DNA of 64,000 nt from Megascapheus bottae (lineage: Eukaryota > Chordata > Mammalia > Rodentia > Geomyidae). Position numbers and translations under genes: made by a program. Location: the NCBI GenBank assembly GCA_024803745.1, contig JANJXV010000004.1, forward strand, positions 54,936,358-55,000,357, in the 5' to 3' direction. The notes under the pieces were generated by a model. It had not been told where the DNA came from and ran no database searches. It was given only the letters and a program-made list of their open reading frames with translations. Within the stretch, counting starts at the first letter, position 1. Each line of letters begins with the position of its first letter. Of the stretch, positions 13,741-26,333 are shown one piece after another.

Positions 13741-13930
13741 GGGGCCGGGAGTTTGGCCTAGTGGTTAAAGTGCTTGCCTAGCATGCATGAAGACCCGGGT
13801 TCGATTCCTCGGTACCACATATAGAAAAAAGCCGGAAGTGGTGCTGAGGCTCAAGCGGTAGAGCCCTAGCCTTCAGAAAGTCCAAGGACAGTGCTCAGGC
13901 CCTGAGCTCAAGCCCAGGACTGGCAAAAAA
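13741..13930 (+). mobile_element. IDL-Geo SINE, full length, little diverged
   Basis: Best copy in the window: GCCGGGAGTTTGGCCTAGTG (A box), GGTTCGATTCC (B box), then the Geo half and A-tail. Target duplications AAAAGCATAAAAAT at 13,727-13,740 and 13,930-13,943. Confidence 0.95.
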
Positions 13931-13967
13931 AAAGCATAAAAATGCTATACTTTTTACTTATTAATTA

Positions 13968-13998
13968 TGTACAGAGGGGTAATAAGTACATTTATTTT
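13968..13998 (-). mobile_element. Older L1-type 3' end, left part
   Basis: TATGTACAGAGGGGTAATAA resembles 44,365 onward. It is interrupted by a younger L1 and appears to continue at 14,587. Confidence 0.6.
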
Positions 13999-14586
13999 TT
14001 CATATTTTTTTGTAATTAATCAAAGGGTTACATTATATTCACCAGATAGAAGGTGCATTACTTCATATACATTGATACCATTTCTCATGTCTTGGTCCCC
14101 ATTTCCCTCCCCCCACCCCCTCCCCTCATCTTGTTTTCCCCCCTTCCCTATCAAATTTCAAATAACCAAATACGCATTTATCCAATATATCAGATAACAA
14201 AGTGAAATACTGTAACAATATGAGATAACCAAGGGATGGCAAAAGAGATGAGAGATAACACAGTACATTAAGGACAACAATCACTCATTATATGGCTTTT
14301 GTTTTTATATCCTAGAGGTCCTTTCATTTAGTGTCATACTGTATGTCCTTATGTATCTAGGTTTTGCTCTATTGTAAATCTCTGCTAGGAGAGCCCAAGG
14401 TTTCTACTGATTATGACAAATGAAGGAAACCATTGCGTCTGGCTTACTTAATATTTTTTCTAAGTCTTTCCATTTCCTTACAAGTGGGGTGATGTCGTTC
14501 TTTCTGACTGCAGCATAAAATTCCATTGTGTATAAATACCACATCTTGTTGATCCACTCATCAACTGAGAGACATTTGGGTTGGTT
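13999..14586 (-). mobile_element. 5'-truncated L1 (LINE-1) 3' end
   Basis: Reverse-oriented 3' UTR with a pyrimidine tract (14,104-14,129) that is the complement of the L1 G-rich tract, then the end of ORF2. Flanked by 17-bp duplications ATAAGTACATTTATTTT at 13,982-13,998 and 14,587-14,603. About 95% similar by eye to the copy at 51,092. Confidence 0.93.
14404..14586 (-). pseudogene. L1 ORF2 C-terminal remnant
   Basis: The minus strand encodes residues with the L1 ORF2 tail signature (NKMWYLYTMEFYAA, then RKNDI). The open frame runs past the L1 edge into flanking DNA up to 14,679, which is fortuitous. Truncated and non-functional: no reverse transcriptase or endonuclease domain. Confidence 0.9.
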
Positions 14587-14760
14587 ATAAGTACATTTAT
14601 TTTCGAACAATGTCACCCTTCCCTTCTCTCTGTTTTCCCCACCCATCCCCACCGACAAGCGGTAGAGTTCATTTTCCACTTAGTGTACAGTGAGTACCAC
14701 TGTTGCTTACTCTTTGTCTGCCCCCCCCAGGACAGATAAAGACAATTCCAATTCCTACAA
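14587..14760 (-). mobile_element. Older L1-type repeat, right part
   Basis: After the target duplication the text resumes with CGAACAATGTCACCCTTCCC and a C-rich run, the order expected if one repeat was split by the younger L1. Family assignment is uncertain. Confidence 0.5.
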
Positions 14761-15879
14761 ATCATTTCAGAGGCACAAAGGCATTGTGTCTTTGTGTTCC
14801 TCCCCTAAGAACATCTTCCTTTGGACTCTAATGAGTCAATGTATAATTTAGCTAAGCTTTGTATGTTCTCATGCAGTTTATACCGATTTTAAATGAGGGG
14901 ATTCACTATTTTTTCTTCAGACTTTTTATTAGAAAATGTTATGTTTCCATGCTAAAAAGCAGATTTAGGATGATTTTAAGACGCACATAAGCTGTTACCA
15001 TCCCTAATAGGAATGAAAATTCTATTGCTCCTCTTTATAAAAAAGAAAGTTGCTGTTGGCTGAGTTGAACTATGAAGATTTTGCATGAAGCATCTTCCAC
15101 AGAAAGGGGTCCCCACCTTCAGATTTGGTATCAACCTGCAAGAGGTAGATGGATGTGTAGGAGAACGCCATAGAAGGCGTGCTACCAGGCTGTGTCAGGT
15201 GGTATGCCTGCGTGATGATAAACAATTGTGTCACCCCAAAGGCAGACCCACCCTAGCTAGGGGTGGTGGTGAAATCTTATAGTCTGACAGTACTCAGAAG
15301 CCTTTCCCTAGACTGTCGTCTGACTGGAGGATGTCTCCATCACACTGAGAGCAGCAACAGCCTAAGTCCTTCCTTTCAATGACCAGCCTGCTCTTGGAAG
15401 CATGCTGCCAGGTGGAGAAGGGACATTGGCAGTCAATTCTTATCACAGTCTGGGAGAACACTAGGGGGGCACAGTTTTACAAATGTTTCCTTCTGCCAGG
15501 CATTTGAGGTGAGGATAACAAAAGCCTAACAAACATGAGCCTTGAAAGAAAAAAGCGAAGGCGTTACCCTCTCTTTAAAATCCCCAGAGGGAGCCGAATT
15601 TTTAATAGAGAAGGGCTACCGACGGCAAATTAGAACTCTCGCAGGTTTCAAGTACCAACAGCAACCACGAATCTCTCCTCCCATCACTCAATCATGTATC
15701 AGGGTCAGTCAGATCTGCCTTCCTGCTTATCTATCGTTGGATCGATCCATCTCCTATTCATCCTACCCAGAACGATATTTAACCTATAGAATCCTTTATA
15801 GATACACGAATACATATATGTCTGGTGAAGAGTCTGCGCGCGCACACACAGCGTGCGCTCCAGGACCACTGCCTTGACC
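14761..15879. other. CNR1 upstream flank, nothing recognised
   Basis: No gene or confident repeat. Base composition rises towards the CpG island; a short CGCG/CA alternation lies near 15,837-15,860. Confidence 0.6.
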
Positions 15880-17890
15880 CTAAAGCAAGCTAAGAGGCCT
15901 TGGGGCTGGAGGCTGTCTGAGTTCGGAGCTGATGTTGTCCAGGCTGGGGGGCGGGGGGACTTGAACTCCCCACCCTGCACCTTCCGGTCCACCCAGGCTC
16001 CTTCTTTCCTGGGAAAGGTCCGGTTACCCCATTCTTGTCACCCGCCCCCCCCCCTACAGGGCCGTGCCGTGGCTGTCCCCGCGGAGCCTGGCCGGAGGGC
16101 GGCGGAGGGGGGTCCGCGTGGACTGCGTGGGACGCGGTCTGGGCTAGGCTTCCTCGGATCCCAGCAGGCAGGGGCGCGGAGGGCCCGTGGCGCCCTCGGC
16201 GGGGGCTCTGTGAACCGGGGGGAGGTGGCTCCATCAGGTGGAACCCGGCGGTCTTTCCAGAGGAATAAAGATGTCTACATAGCGGCTCGGGCCCCGGGAG
16301 GCAGGGAGGCGGAGGAGGGAGAGGCTCTTCCCCGGCCGGAGCCGCGGCCAGGGCTAGCCGGGCGGCTCGCAGTTCCCCGCCACGAAGGTCTGCTGGGCGC
16401 CCGCGGGAGGCGGACGGCGGCTGACGGCGGAGCCAATTAGCCAGCGCGTCCCCCTCGTGCCGGTCGCCGCGCACCCCGCGGATGCCCCCGGCAGCCCGGC
16501 GGAGAGGGCGTCCGCCTCTAGGGAGAAGGTGCGGGCGGCGGGGCCCGGGGGAGCCGGGGAGGGGGCGCGGCGGCCCGGGGGGGGGGCTCCGAGCCAGCCG
16601 CCCACGGAGCCCAACTGTTCGCCGCCAGGGCTCGCAGGGTGGGGCTCGGCAGAGTGGTCGCGCGGGGCGGGGGTGGCGGCCCGAGAAGGTGCCCCGCGTG
16701 GGGCTGCGTGGCGCCCCGAGGGCGGAGGACAGGTGGTCGCGTGCAACCAGGTAGCGAATGGCTCCGAGGGGCCGCGCGACACGGCGCCGTCCCGGGCTCG
16801 GCCGGACCCGGCTCCCCCAAGCTGCCCGCGGGAGGCGGGCGGGGGGGGGCGCGTGTTCCGGGTGGCTTCTCCCCTCGTGCTCCCGCCGTCCCAGACGTGA
16901 CCTCGGCGCAGGGTGTCTGGAGCTGCGCCCGCGGGGCGCGCGTGATGGCTGGCCGGGGGCGGCGCTGGCACGAGCCCCTTTGGCCTGGCCAGGCGGGGTT
17001 TGCGGGTATCTGGGCGGAGAGTGGGGTGGTGGCTGCCCCCCCTTCCGACCCCCGGGGACGTGGCTGCGGTGGAGGGGGTCGGGAGCGGACGGAGGGGGGG
17101 CTGCGGAGACGCGAGTCCCCTCGGGGCCCCGGGGCCGGAGGCGCGGCGGGGGCCCCGCGCCAGCAAAGTTTGGAGCAGAGGGCGCCGCGCTGCTCCCTCC
17201 CCGCGCGGCTCCCGCGGCGGAGTCGGAGCCGCCGCCGCCGGGGCAGGACAAAGGCTCATTAACACGTGATGGGACCGCGCTTCATAAATGGGACCGGAGC
17301 GCGAGGGAGCCAGAGACGGAGCGCGAGCGAGCGGAGGGAGAGGCGGGGACCGCGCCGGCTGGGCGAGGCGACGCGCGCTCGGGGCCGGCGGAGACGACGG
17401 GCGGTCCCGCGCCGGGGCCAGGCGGGGCGATCGTGAGGACTCAGCACGGAGCCCGGGCCGGGGGGCGAGGCTCGCGGGCTGCCACGACAGAGGGGACGCC
17501 CGTCCCCCCCCCCCCCACTCATCCCCCGAGGCTGTCGCGTGCTGGAGACCGGGGACGTCAGCGCGCGGACCGACTGACTTACTGACCGACCGCCCAGAGG
17601 CACACCCCGCTCCACCCCGCCCCGGGCGCCGGCGCCGCCTCCCCGCCCTCCCTGCCCGCCCGCTCGCCCCCCGCCGCCCCTTCCTTCTCCACTTCCCCGC
17701 CGCCTCCGACTCTTCGGGGCTCCCGCGGCGTCTGTGCCATTCCCTGGCCCCGGCCCGGCGTCGTGGCTCCCCGCAGATCTCTCGCTAGAGTCAGGGGGGA
17801 CATTTCCTTCTAGCGGAGGAGCGGCCCCTGTGACACGGGGGGCTGGAGGTGCCCAGGGAGCTTCTGCCCAGAGGACCGGGGCATGCGAAG
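15880..17890 (+). promoter_or_regulatory. CNR1: CpG island / CNR1 promoter and first-exon region
   Basis: About 2 kb of very GC-rich, CpG-dense sequence in an otherwise AT-rich window, the only such island. It lies upstream of CNR1 in the right orientation and ends in a consensus splice donor, as expected for the CNR1 5' end. Elements seen: CCAAT at 16,433-16,437, an E-box CACGTG at 17,263-17,268, a TATA-like CATAAA at 17,283-17,288, an ACGTCA half-CRE at 17,555-17,560, many GC boxes and G-runs, and a C tract near 17,503-17,517. If CATAAA is used, transcription would start near 17,310; CpG-island promoters usually start over a broad zone, so this is inference. The long ORFs on both strands here are open because stop codons are rare in such GC-rich DNA. 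Confidence 0.85.
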
Positions 17891-17891
17891 G
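17310..17891 (+). other. CNR1: Predicted CNR1 untranslated exon 1 (5' limit approximate)
   Basis: The 3' end is a strong donor: AAGG followed by GTAAGA at 17,892, right at the downstream edge of the CpG island. The 5' limit is a guess, about 25 bases past the CATAAA at 17,283; true starts may be scattered. Between 17,290 and 17,891 I find a single ATG, at 17,883. CNR1 in other mammals has an untranslated first exon about 20 kb from the coding exon, which fits this spacing. Confidence 0.6.
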
Positions 17892-20800
17892 GTAAGACCT
17901 GCCAGAGTTGCCTTTGGAAATACTTTCACCACCTCCCGCCCCACCGGGCACTGGTCAGCGTGATCCCCAAGTGTCCTTCATTGGAGTTCTTGTTCCAGGA
18001 GAGCGAATCGTGCGTGGCTGTTTACTTAGCTGGATAGCTCCAGCCTGCTAAACTGTTGTCTATGCTGCTTCTGGAGGTTTCTACCATTTACTATGTATTG
18101 AATGTGTGTGCACCTGGCTCTCTGGATGCTGATGTCTGTTTGTAGAAAATGTGTAATTGTGCATGCTTGAAAAGCAGGCGCCTGGAGTTGATGCCTGTTG
18201 TCTTTCAAACGGTATCAGACACTAAGTCTTCCCAGAGAAATACATTAATCTGCATCAGACCGAGAAACTACAGTAAAATGTTACCTGTCACGTAAAGAGG
18301 TGGGTGTCAAATAATAAACTTTGGATGTAGAGAAAGGTAGCCACAGAAGCCCTGGGAAAAACAAATATGCATAGTACTTAATGCTTGTGTTTGCATGCTG
18401 ATAGAAGCATCTGACTCAGAGCTATCCATTAGATGAATAAAGTTGACATGGTATTTTTGTTTAGATATTTCTTGGTGAGGCTCGCAGATCACAAATGGAT
18501 CCTCTCTCAGATGTAAATATTTGCGTGGTAGCCATGAAAGACTACCCTTTGGTCATTTGAAAGTTTAAAAGCAGCAGGCACGCTTCTGATTTTAACAGGT
18601 CATTTATCTCTCAAAGGCTTTAAGTTGATCGCACCGGGAAAAAATTAGTGACCTATTAACCATTTTGTCTCTCATCTTAATTTTTTTTCCAAATAAGAGC
18701 TATTCTTGCCTTTGTTTATGTCTCCACATGTTAAGCCTTCTTGGGCATTTAATCCAATATGAGATTAGAGCAGATTTACTGGTCTTAAAGGTGTTTGAAA
18801 GGTATCTCTGTGGGTCCTATAACTTCTCATTTTTATTACCAATGACTATCTTTTGAACAATAGAGGAAATGCAATTTCTAAGAGGAAACTCAGTGGACAG
18901 TGGGTATCAGTGGGGGTCACAAATGACATCAATCTCTTTTGCAGAATATTGAGAAGCTCAGAGCAACCAACCTTTAAGGTTCCCAAAGGACTTTATCTGA
19001 TTTAAAGTGTTGCTTTTCTAATCCTACCCTCCTGACAGTTTGCAAGGAAAGGATGTACTGATTGATTTTTTTCCCTTCTGCCCCCCCTTTATTTCCTTCC
19101 TGATACTCCTCCCTCACTCCCTCCGCTCTCTAACTCAGTTTAAAAGCAGTTTTATCAAAAGAAAAGGCCCTGACTCATTTCTTAAATGAGAGAATTAATT
19201 TTGTGATTAGACCTGTATATGGACAGAATACATGAGCCTCCAGAATGTTAAATAGTAGATACTGCAAGCAGCTAGTTGCAGGACACTAGCAAATACTATA
19301 GTTGGACAAGAGGTTTGATGTTGCTATGGCTTGTATAAACTAATGCATCTTAGGTTATCAGGAGAACTTACTGTAAACGGACTCTTTTTGTTTCAAAGAT
19401 GTCTCCCACTCCAAGTACGGAGCTCCCTTAGCTGAGGTAGGTATCTGGGATCTGAGAATTAGAAGTCTCATTGTGTTCTTAAGCCTTCATGCATGAGGTA
19501 AAATAATGCCATAGAGTGGGAAATGCTCAGTTCTTTGACCTTTCAAAATAAAATTACAATGCTTGTATACTCATTGTCAGGAAGGCAAATCAGAGATTCA
19601 TACCTTTGAATTTTAATAGCATCAATATATGTGTATATAAATGAATGTTGTGACTAGAACCTTAATTGACCCATAAGTGATGTGATTTAATCCGATGTGT
19701 AAAGTTTTTAATTCTGGTGAAAAATTAGCTCTCACACGGGGAGTCATGCCTGGCTTTGTTTGTTATTCAGTGTTTTCTGTCTTTTTCTCCCTGTGGACTC
19801 TGTTCCTCTCTGTATGCCTGTGAGATTGCTTCTCTTTAATAAGCCTTGCTGCAGGATCAGTGTGTTCTTTTTGGCATTTTCAAAATGTTAAAATAGTGAA
19901 ATTGTTAAATGTTACCACCATGAAACTGCTGGGAATGAAATTCTCCAAAGGAACCACTATATTTGTGGCATATTGCAGTCTTCCTAAAGAAAACTCTTTG
20001 AGTTGCTTTACCTATTTTCTCAGAAGGCAGCAGCCCAATTGATTGTGTTGATGAATGTTTAGTATGCAGTGTCAGCTTATTAATTACTAAGGCAAAGCCT
20101 GAGAAACTCTTTCAAAACAATCATATAACATCTTCCTTTGCTTTGACTCAGAGTTTAATGTTGCCCACCGGGAAATGTAGACAGGTTTCTTGGTCATCTT
20201 GTGTGTTGGTCTTTGGAATTAGGATCGGAATGCTGTGTAAGAATAAACTATTATGAAACAGAACTTGTAATCTCAGTTTAGGGTCCAGCACACTTGTCCC
20301 AAATGTTTTGTCCCAGAAAACAGTTGGCCCGATAATGGGATTATTTCCCACAACTGGCTATCCAGGAATGCTTCAAGAAAAAATAAAGTAGCAAACAGAA
20401 TTTCCAAATACCTAACAACACATAATTAGTAAAATGAGATTTGGTTATAGCTTCTTGAATTTGGTTAGTAAGATGGAGACTGCCTTTTAAATTACTGCCT
20501 GTTCTTCTTGGGGTAATTACATTAGCTCACTTGCATAAAGAACACAGATGAGAGGTTGAATTCCCTGCTAAAGAAGATGCTATGTCTCCCCCAGTGTAAG
20601 TCTATCTCTTCTTTTTGGTATTCATCATTTTCTAATTGAACTGACCAATAGAGTCAAAGAAGTCTTTGAGTTTAAATTATTTATAATTCTGTTTTTGACA
20701 GTGAACCTGAGCCCAATATTGTTACAAAAAACTATACCAGGATCAGGTTTGTATATTGCATATCTCTATTGGTACCAGTAACCAGCTTCACTGATGTTTC

Positions 20801-22610
20801 TCTTACTGAGATTGGTAGATGAGATAAATAATAGGGGAAATAAAAAATAATGGGTATATTTTGTACTGACAAAATTTTAATTATTATTCCACTACCAATC
20901 GGAGTCTCTAGTCCTTTATTCATCTTGTTCTTATAAAAACGTTAACTTTGTGTTGTAACTGCCTGGGTATTATTTGTGGAGCGGGGGTGGGGGGGTGGGG
21001 TTCAGCACTTTGCCATTGAATTGCTATTGGATGCCATGATGACCATTCAGTTCATTTATCTGTTTATTCTTAAGCTTGATCCAATTTGTCTCATAACAGA
21101 TCATCTCAGAATGTTCTCTGGACTAAAAGAAACTTTCATCATCCAAACTGCCTATACTATCAAATCATATGCTGCATACTTTCAGACAAATGATTGCATA
21201 AATATACTTTTAGATACCTACATGTGCAAACTTGTTTATTGATGTAAATCATGACCACAGTGCAAACTTAGACATGATTTCCTTTTAAGCATATCCCTTT
21301 TGATTTTAATTGAGCCCTACAAATTTGGGGAAATATCCAAGTTCAAAGCAACTGTCCAGATGGACACTGGAGACTTGAGGCAAAGGAAGTGTTCACCTTG
21401 AATCAAAACAAGGCTGTTCTTGTTTTCCAGGATAGGTGGGAATCTGTGCCAGTCCCATGTGTTCTAAAGATCTTGCAGACATGCCAGGATGAGTATCACC
21501 ACATTTGATGATAATTCCGTCACAATCACTGATTGGTTTAAGACAGCTTTTACTAATCTTGCTAATTATTTGCTTGGGAAATTAGGATTTATGAGTTAGA
21601 AGAAAATATAGGTTATTATCAGATCATAAAATACATACTGCAATGGATAAATTTATGTTACATATAATACATTCTTCAACTGTTACAAGGAAGTTAACCC
21701 TGTACAAAATTTGTTTGAACTGTCTGAAGTTAAATGAACTAAGCTTCCCCAGATGGGCAGTGGGAATATTTATGATCTGTCAGTCACAACAGGTCAAATC
21801 CATTACATAATCAGTGTGGCTACCTCTAGATCTTGATATAAAGTATCTACTAAAAGCTTTCTTGGGTCATATTTCTTCACTGAGAACAGGGTGGCCCATG
21901 GTAAAAATAAAATACGCTTTCTTGTAATAGACATTTAGTTGCATGTACAGGCTTAATCTTAATCTCATTTTCATTGATATGTTTATGTTGAAAGTGTTTT
22001 TCATATAGATTGCTAATGAACGATGTTGGGATAGCCTCTAATTTAAATGTTGCATTTGAGCAGGTTAATTCAAGAATGCAGTGACCACTACTTTCTTGAG
22101 GTGCATAGTTGAGTGAGTGGCATAGGAGCTGGAGGGACACAATTTTTGCTTCCCAACTCTGAGGAAATGGGCCTGGCAGAAGCACTTGCTCTAGAGATAC
22201 TATGAGTTCTATTTTGGCACTAACTAGAGAAGTTCTCACACCTGTATTTTAGGAACGCTTTCAGAGTTTTGCTTTCTTTGTTTTGTTTTCAAATAAGTGA
22301 ATTGAAACTGGTTAGATGGAAACCATTTTTAGCCAGCTGTTCACTTTAAGAAAAATCACTGGTACTGCATCATATTCTGCCTTTTAAAATTAATTTCCTA
22401 AAGTTCATGTTGCATGTTCTTAATGTAAGAAGAGATTTAAGTTCCTTCCCAAATGGCAAGTAGTTTTTTCTAACAGCACAGTATTATATTAATTAATATC
22501 CCATTTCCCCTATCTAGTTGGAGTCTTAGTGGTTTAGAGTTTTGATTCATGGAATAGATTTGATATCGTTGGCTTGATTCCTTTTTTTAACTTCAGAAGA
22601 TAAAATGAAT

Positions 22611-22662
22611 AAATTTGATAATGTAATATTTTTCCCAAATTTGATAACGTAATATTTTTTCT
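22611..22662. repeat. 26-bp tandem duplication
   Basis: AAATTTGATAATGTAATATT... repeats with a period of 26; the second copy has C for T in GATAACG. Confidence 0.85.
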
Positions 22663-24040
22663 CTACTAGTAAATTCTATGCTATTGCTTTTTTTAAAGAA
22701 AAGCAGAGACATTTTTCAAAGATGTGCCAGGCAATCTGTTGTGATGGTTTCATATACTGACAAATGCTTTCACAAGCTGCGTATGTCCATAGTATATTTA
22801 AATATAATTTAAAATATATAATTAGGAAATCAAGTTTCTCAAGACTTACATTTAAATCGGAGGGTGCTTTTATTTTTCAGCATTTCTGCATTCTTTCAGA
22901 TCTCACTTTCAGAGAAAAAAATTGTAATGAATATTCATTTTATAAATTGAATTGGGTTTTAAGGAATGCTATATCCAAATTGCTAATATAATCTGATAAA
23001 AAATTCAATCTCACTAGTTGCTGAAAGTTTAGGTGGCATGGCTTTGTCATTCATATTTGGTTTTAATATAGTCATACTTTAAAACTAAATTTATTCCTTT
23101 AGAGAAAAATTTGATTTAAAGCTACTGTGACCTGAGTATTTTGGTTTACTCACATGATGGCTGGTTACTTGGAAAAAAATTTGAACTCATTTCAATGCAT
23201 TGCTGACCAAAATTTACATATACTTTCTCTAGTTTTTGTATGGGTGATGAGTAAGTGCATGTGCAGAAAACAAAAGGAAAGCTAGAGGAATGTAACACAA
23301 CTAAAGTAAGCAAAAAATAAAAAAGATTATCTAAAGAATTCTGCATGTTTGCATATGTGGCAATTGGACTTTGGAAGATACTTAGCTACTTTTAGAAATG
23401 ACAACTAACTTTTTTCTTATCAACCAGAAATGGTAAATAGTTCTATGATTTTTAGTTTTCTTTGGTAATCTATCAGTAATCTGTGATCCATTTTCTTTGA
23501 AATAATTAAGGAAAGAACAGCTTGCCCAGAATCATTACTTTTGCCTTTTTCCTATTCAGTTAGGCTCAATAGTCAGGGGATTCTTCTAGAGTTGTGAAAG
23601 AAATGACTTAGCAGTCTTATAAAGCTTTATATAAACTCTGTAAATGGAATTAAGAGAAAACGATGTAGGGTTTCTTATCTGTGTACCGTGTCCATGCACA
23701 GAAACATCTTGAAGCCATCTTTGCTGGACAAAATCATATAGAACTGAGTTTCCTTGTGGGTGAGGGAAGAGCCTAGAGAAATCTTAAATTATAGACCTAA
23801 AAATCTTTAGAGGTTCCTCACCTTTTATGATTATTTTTAGGTTGGACTATTGTTACTTACTCTAGTCAAACAGGAATATTCTGTGGGGGAATACTTTGCC
23901 AAGAGCAGGCTTGCTTAGCCAACATTTGAGTCAACCAGAACCTCATGGAATCGTACTTCTTCCTATTGATACTCATTCTTCCAAAGTTGATCCTTCACCT
24001 CTCCATTTTGTCATTTTGTCTGTCTCTTTTATCTTTAACA

Positions 24041-24180
24041 ATGGTTCTTAAATTTCAAAATATAATAGACTCTCCTGGAGGCCTTATTCACTCCAATGTG
24101 TCCCAGCTTCACCATTAATGATTGCATGAGCCTGACCCTGGAAACTTGACTGTTTGAATCCCCTCTAAGAGCCTCTGACT
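24041..24180. mobile_element. Possible MER5-like DNA transposon remnant
   Basis: GGTTCTTAAATTTCAAAATA followed by CTCCTGGAGGCCTTATT matches the general MER5 text from memory. Very diverged. Confidence 0.35.
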
Positions 24181-26141
24181 GACCTGTAGACCAATGCCAC
24201 GTCTATTCTCATACCACCAGGTGACTTCCTGAAACGATTGTTCAAACTGTGCTCTACACTTTCCAGCTCATTCCCATCCCTAGTTCTTTATCCTATGTCA
24301 CTTTCTCCTAATATTTTTAGCCCAGGTCTGTTCAGAACCTCAATAATTGTATTATACAAACCATAGGATGAGTTTCACCTAGGATGAACACAATAGAACC
24401 TACATCATGGTTTCAATGGTACAAAAATTCTGCACTTGCGTCTAATCTGCATGCCTCTAAATCATAACTGAATTTCCAAGATATAGTTTGCATTGCTCCT
24501 GGAGCTTAGCACATCCCTTCCTCTGTGTACATAATTCTTTCCACCTTCACAGTATATTTTTCTGTTCTTGTCTTACCTTATTAGTATGCACTGAAAAATT
24601 TCCAAACATTTAAACTGAAATAGCTACAATGTAAAGATCTAGCTTTGCAAACAATGTTTGAGGGAAACACTGGATTTAAACAATGATAAAAATGTATCAA
24701 AAATTATTCTACTGAGAGAAAGGAGACTGAATTATTCAGAAAGTCGCCATGTCTTCAATGTGTATGACAATTTGAACCAATGTTCACTTCTCTTACTATG
24801 TATTCTGTTAGTCCTCATAATAATTGAAAATAATTTTCCATTCTCTTTTTTACTGCTAGTTATAACCTGTGTTGATGATTTTTATAAAATTGATTACTGG
24901 CTCCTGAGCCTTCCTGTCTTATGTTCAGGTTCTTTTGGAATAAACATATTTGTTTTTTGGTAGAACTAGTTTTCTTTACTCATTTGTAATTACTTTCTTG
25001 AGGCAATATTCCAAATATTCACAATTAATTTTTTGACAATATATTAACTTTTCTCAATGCTTCTTTGCCTCAGAAAAATAATTAGAAATTTAGTTTTTGG
25101 AGGAAGTAGTAATGACCCATTTTAGACCTCCATGACATATTTTCTTATTTATATTTAATTAGTTCAGTTGTAAAATTCATAAAATGTTGTAGCAGGAGGA
25201 GAAGTTGCTCAACCACAACAAGAACTATGTCCAGTGATTGGAATAACAAATTGATTCCTGCAGGCTTTATGAAATCCACTCCATCTAGTGGTTGAATTTT
25301 TACTTAACTTTTCTTGATAGATTGTTTTGAAGACATATTTGCAAATGGAGAATCCAGTTTTGGAAAGATCAATGTATAACATGCACTTGGGTATCATTGT
25401 AACAAAAATTTTGCAAGTTGTCTTTAAAGGTCTGTCAACAGTTTGTAATAAGGCTTTATTCAAGGTTGTACTTTTGGTAGAGATGGTCATATGTATCATT
25501 GTTATATAGTTAATTGTTAGAGTTCAGCATACTCACCCAGAGTAAACAGGATCAGAACAAACCTGGTCTTTGCCCATGGAATGTTCATTTTCACCAATGA
25601 AACTTGCATTTGATACAGAGAGAAAAGATCTTCGAGTAAATCATTACTGATGCATTTTGTGATATTTTGTCATTTGGACATATTATCCAATGGATCATTT
25701 TTGATTCTCAGATTCAGCTTCAGTACCCTCATGATCAGCTGGATTTATGCCAAGGAAAAGAATCATACTTAAAAGTTACTCTATCAAGTAACATACAACA
25801 AGGTGCTCATGCTCAGTAACATTCATTCAGTAGCAATACCTTGTCTGTGCCCAGAAGAGGACCTGCAATGCCAGGCAAGACTTATTCCAGCTCTGAGAAT
25901 GTTTGTGGTCTGGAGGATTTAGACACAAGAGAGATCAAGAGAAATGACTACAGAATTGCTAGTATTGCCCATTGTCCCCCATGGGAGAAGATCTCAAGGC
26001 ATGGCCACATACTCTGTGATGATTCAAATATCCCTAGTCCCTAGTTCAAATTCTATTCTTCAGTTCATGAGGAGGTTGGCAGGTGGGTGGGAGTTATCTG
26101 ATGGCATGTGATAAGATAAGATGAAGAATTGTTCCCCTTGC

Positions 26142-26333
26142 TTTTTTTTAAACCAGTCCTGGCTTGAGCTCAGGGCCTGAACACTGTCCTTGGGCTTTTC
26201 CAAGGCCAGAGCTCTACCCCTTGGGCCACAGCATCACTTTTGGCTTTTCTATGTATGTGATTCTGAGGAATCGAACCTGGGTCTTTGTACATGCCAGGCA
26301 AGCACTCTTACCACCAGACCAAACTCCCAGCTC
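26142..26333 (-). mobile_element. IDL-Geo SINE
   Basis: Reversed copy: T-run, CCAGTCCTGGCTTGAGCTCA, then GAATCGAACCTGGGTC. Target duplications not clear. Confidence 0.88.

Larger units (their letters stand above)
17892..26141. other. Intron section without recognisable SINE or L1
   Basis: Over 8 kb of AT-rich intron in which I see no IDL-Geo, composite SINE or L1 copy. A 26-bp direct duplication lies at 22,611-22,662 and a possible MER5-like remnant at 24,041-24,180. No exon could be recognised; many candidate splice sites exist by chance. Confidence 0.6.

Noticed and set aside
13741..13830. tRNA gene at the IDL part
   Set aside because: A and B boxes are present, but it is one copy of a dispersed SINE with target duplications and an A-tail, not a stand-alone tRNA.
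15890..17251. 453-codon minus-strand ORF, plus 303, 275, 230, 207 and 195-codon ORFs in the same interval
   Set aside because: All lie in the CpG island, overlap in many frames and both strands, and consist of low-complexity P/R/G/A runs; stop codons are simply rare there.
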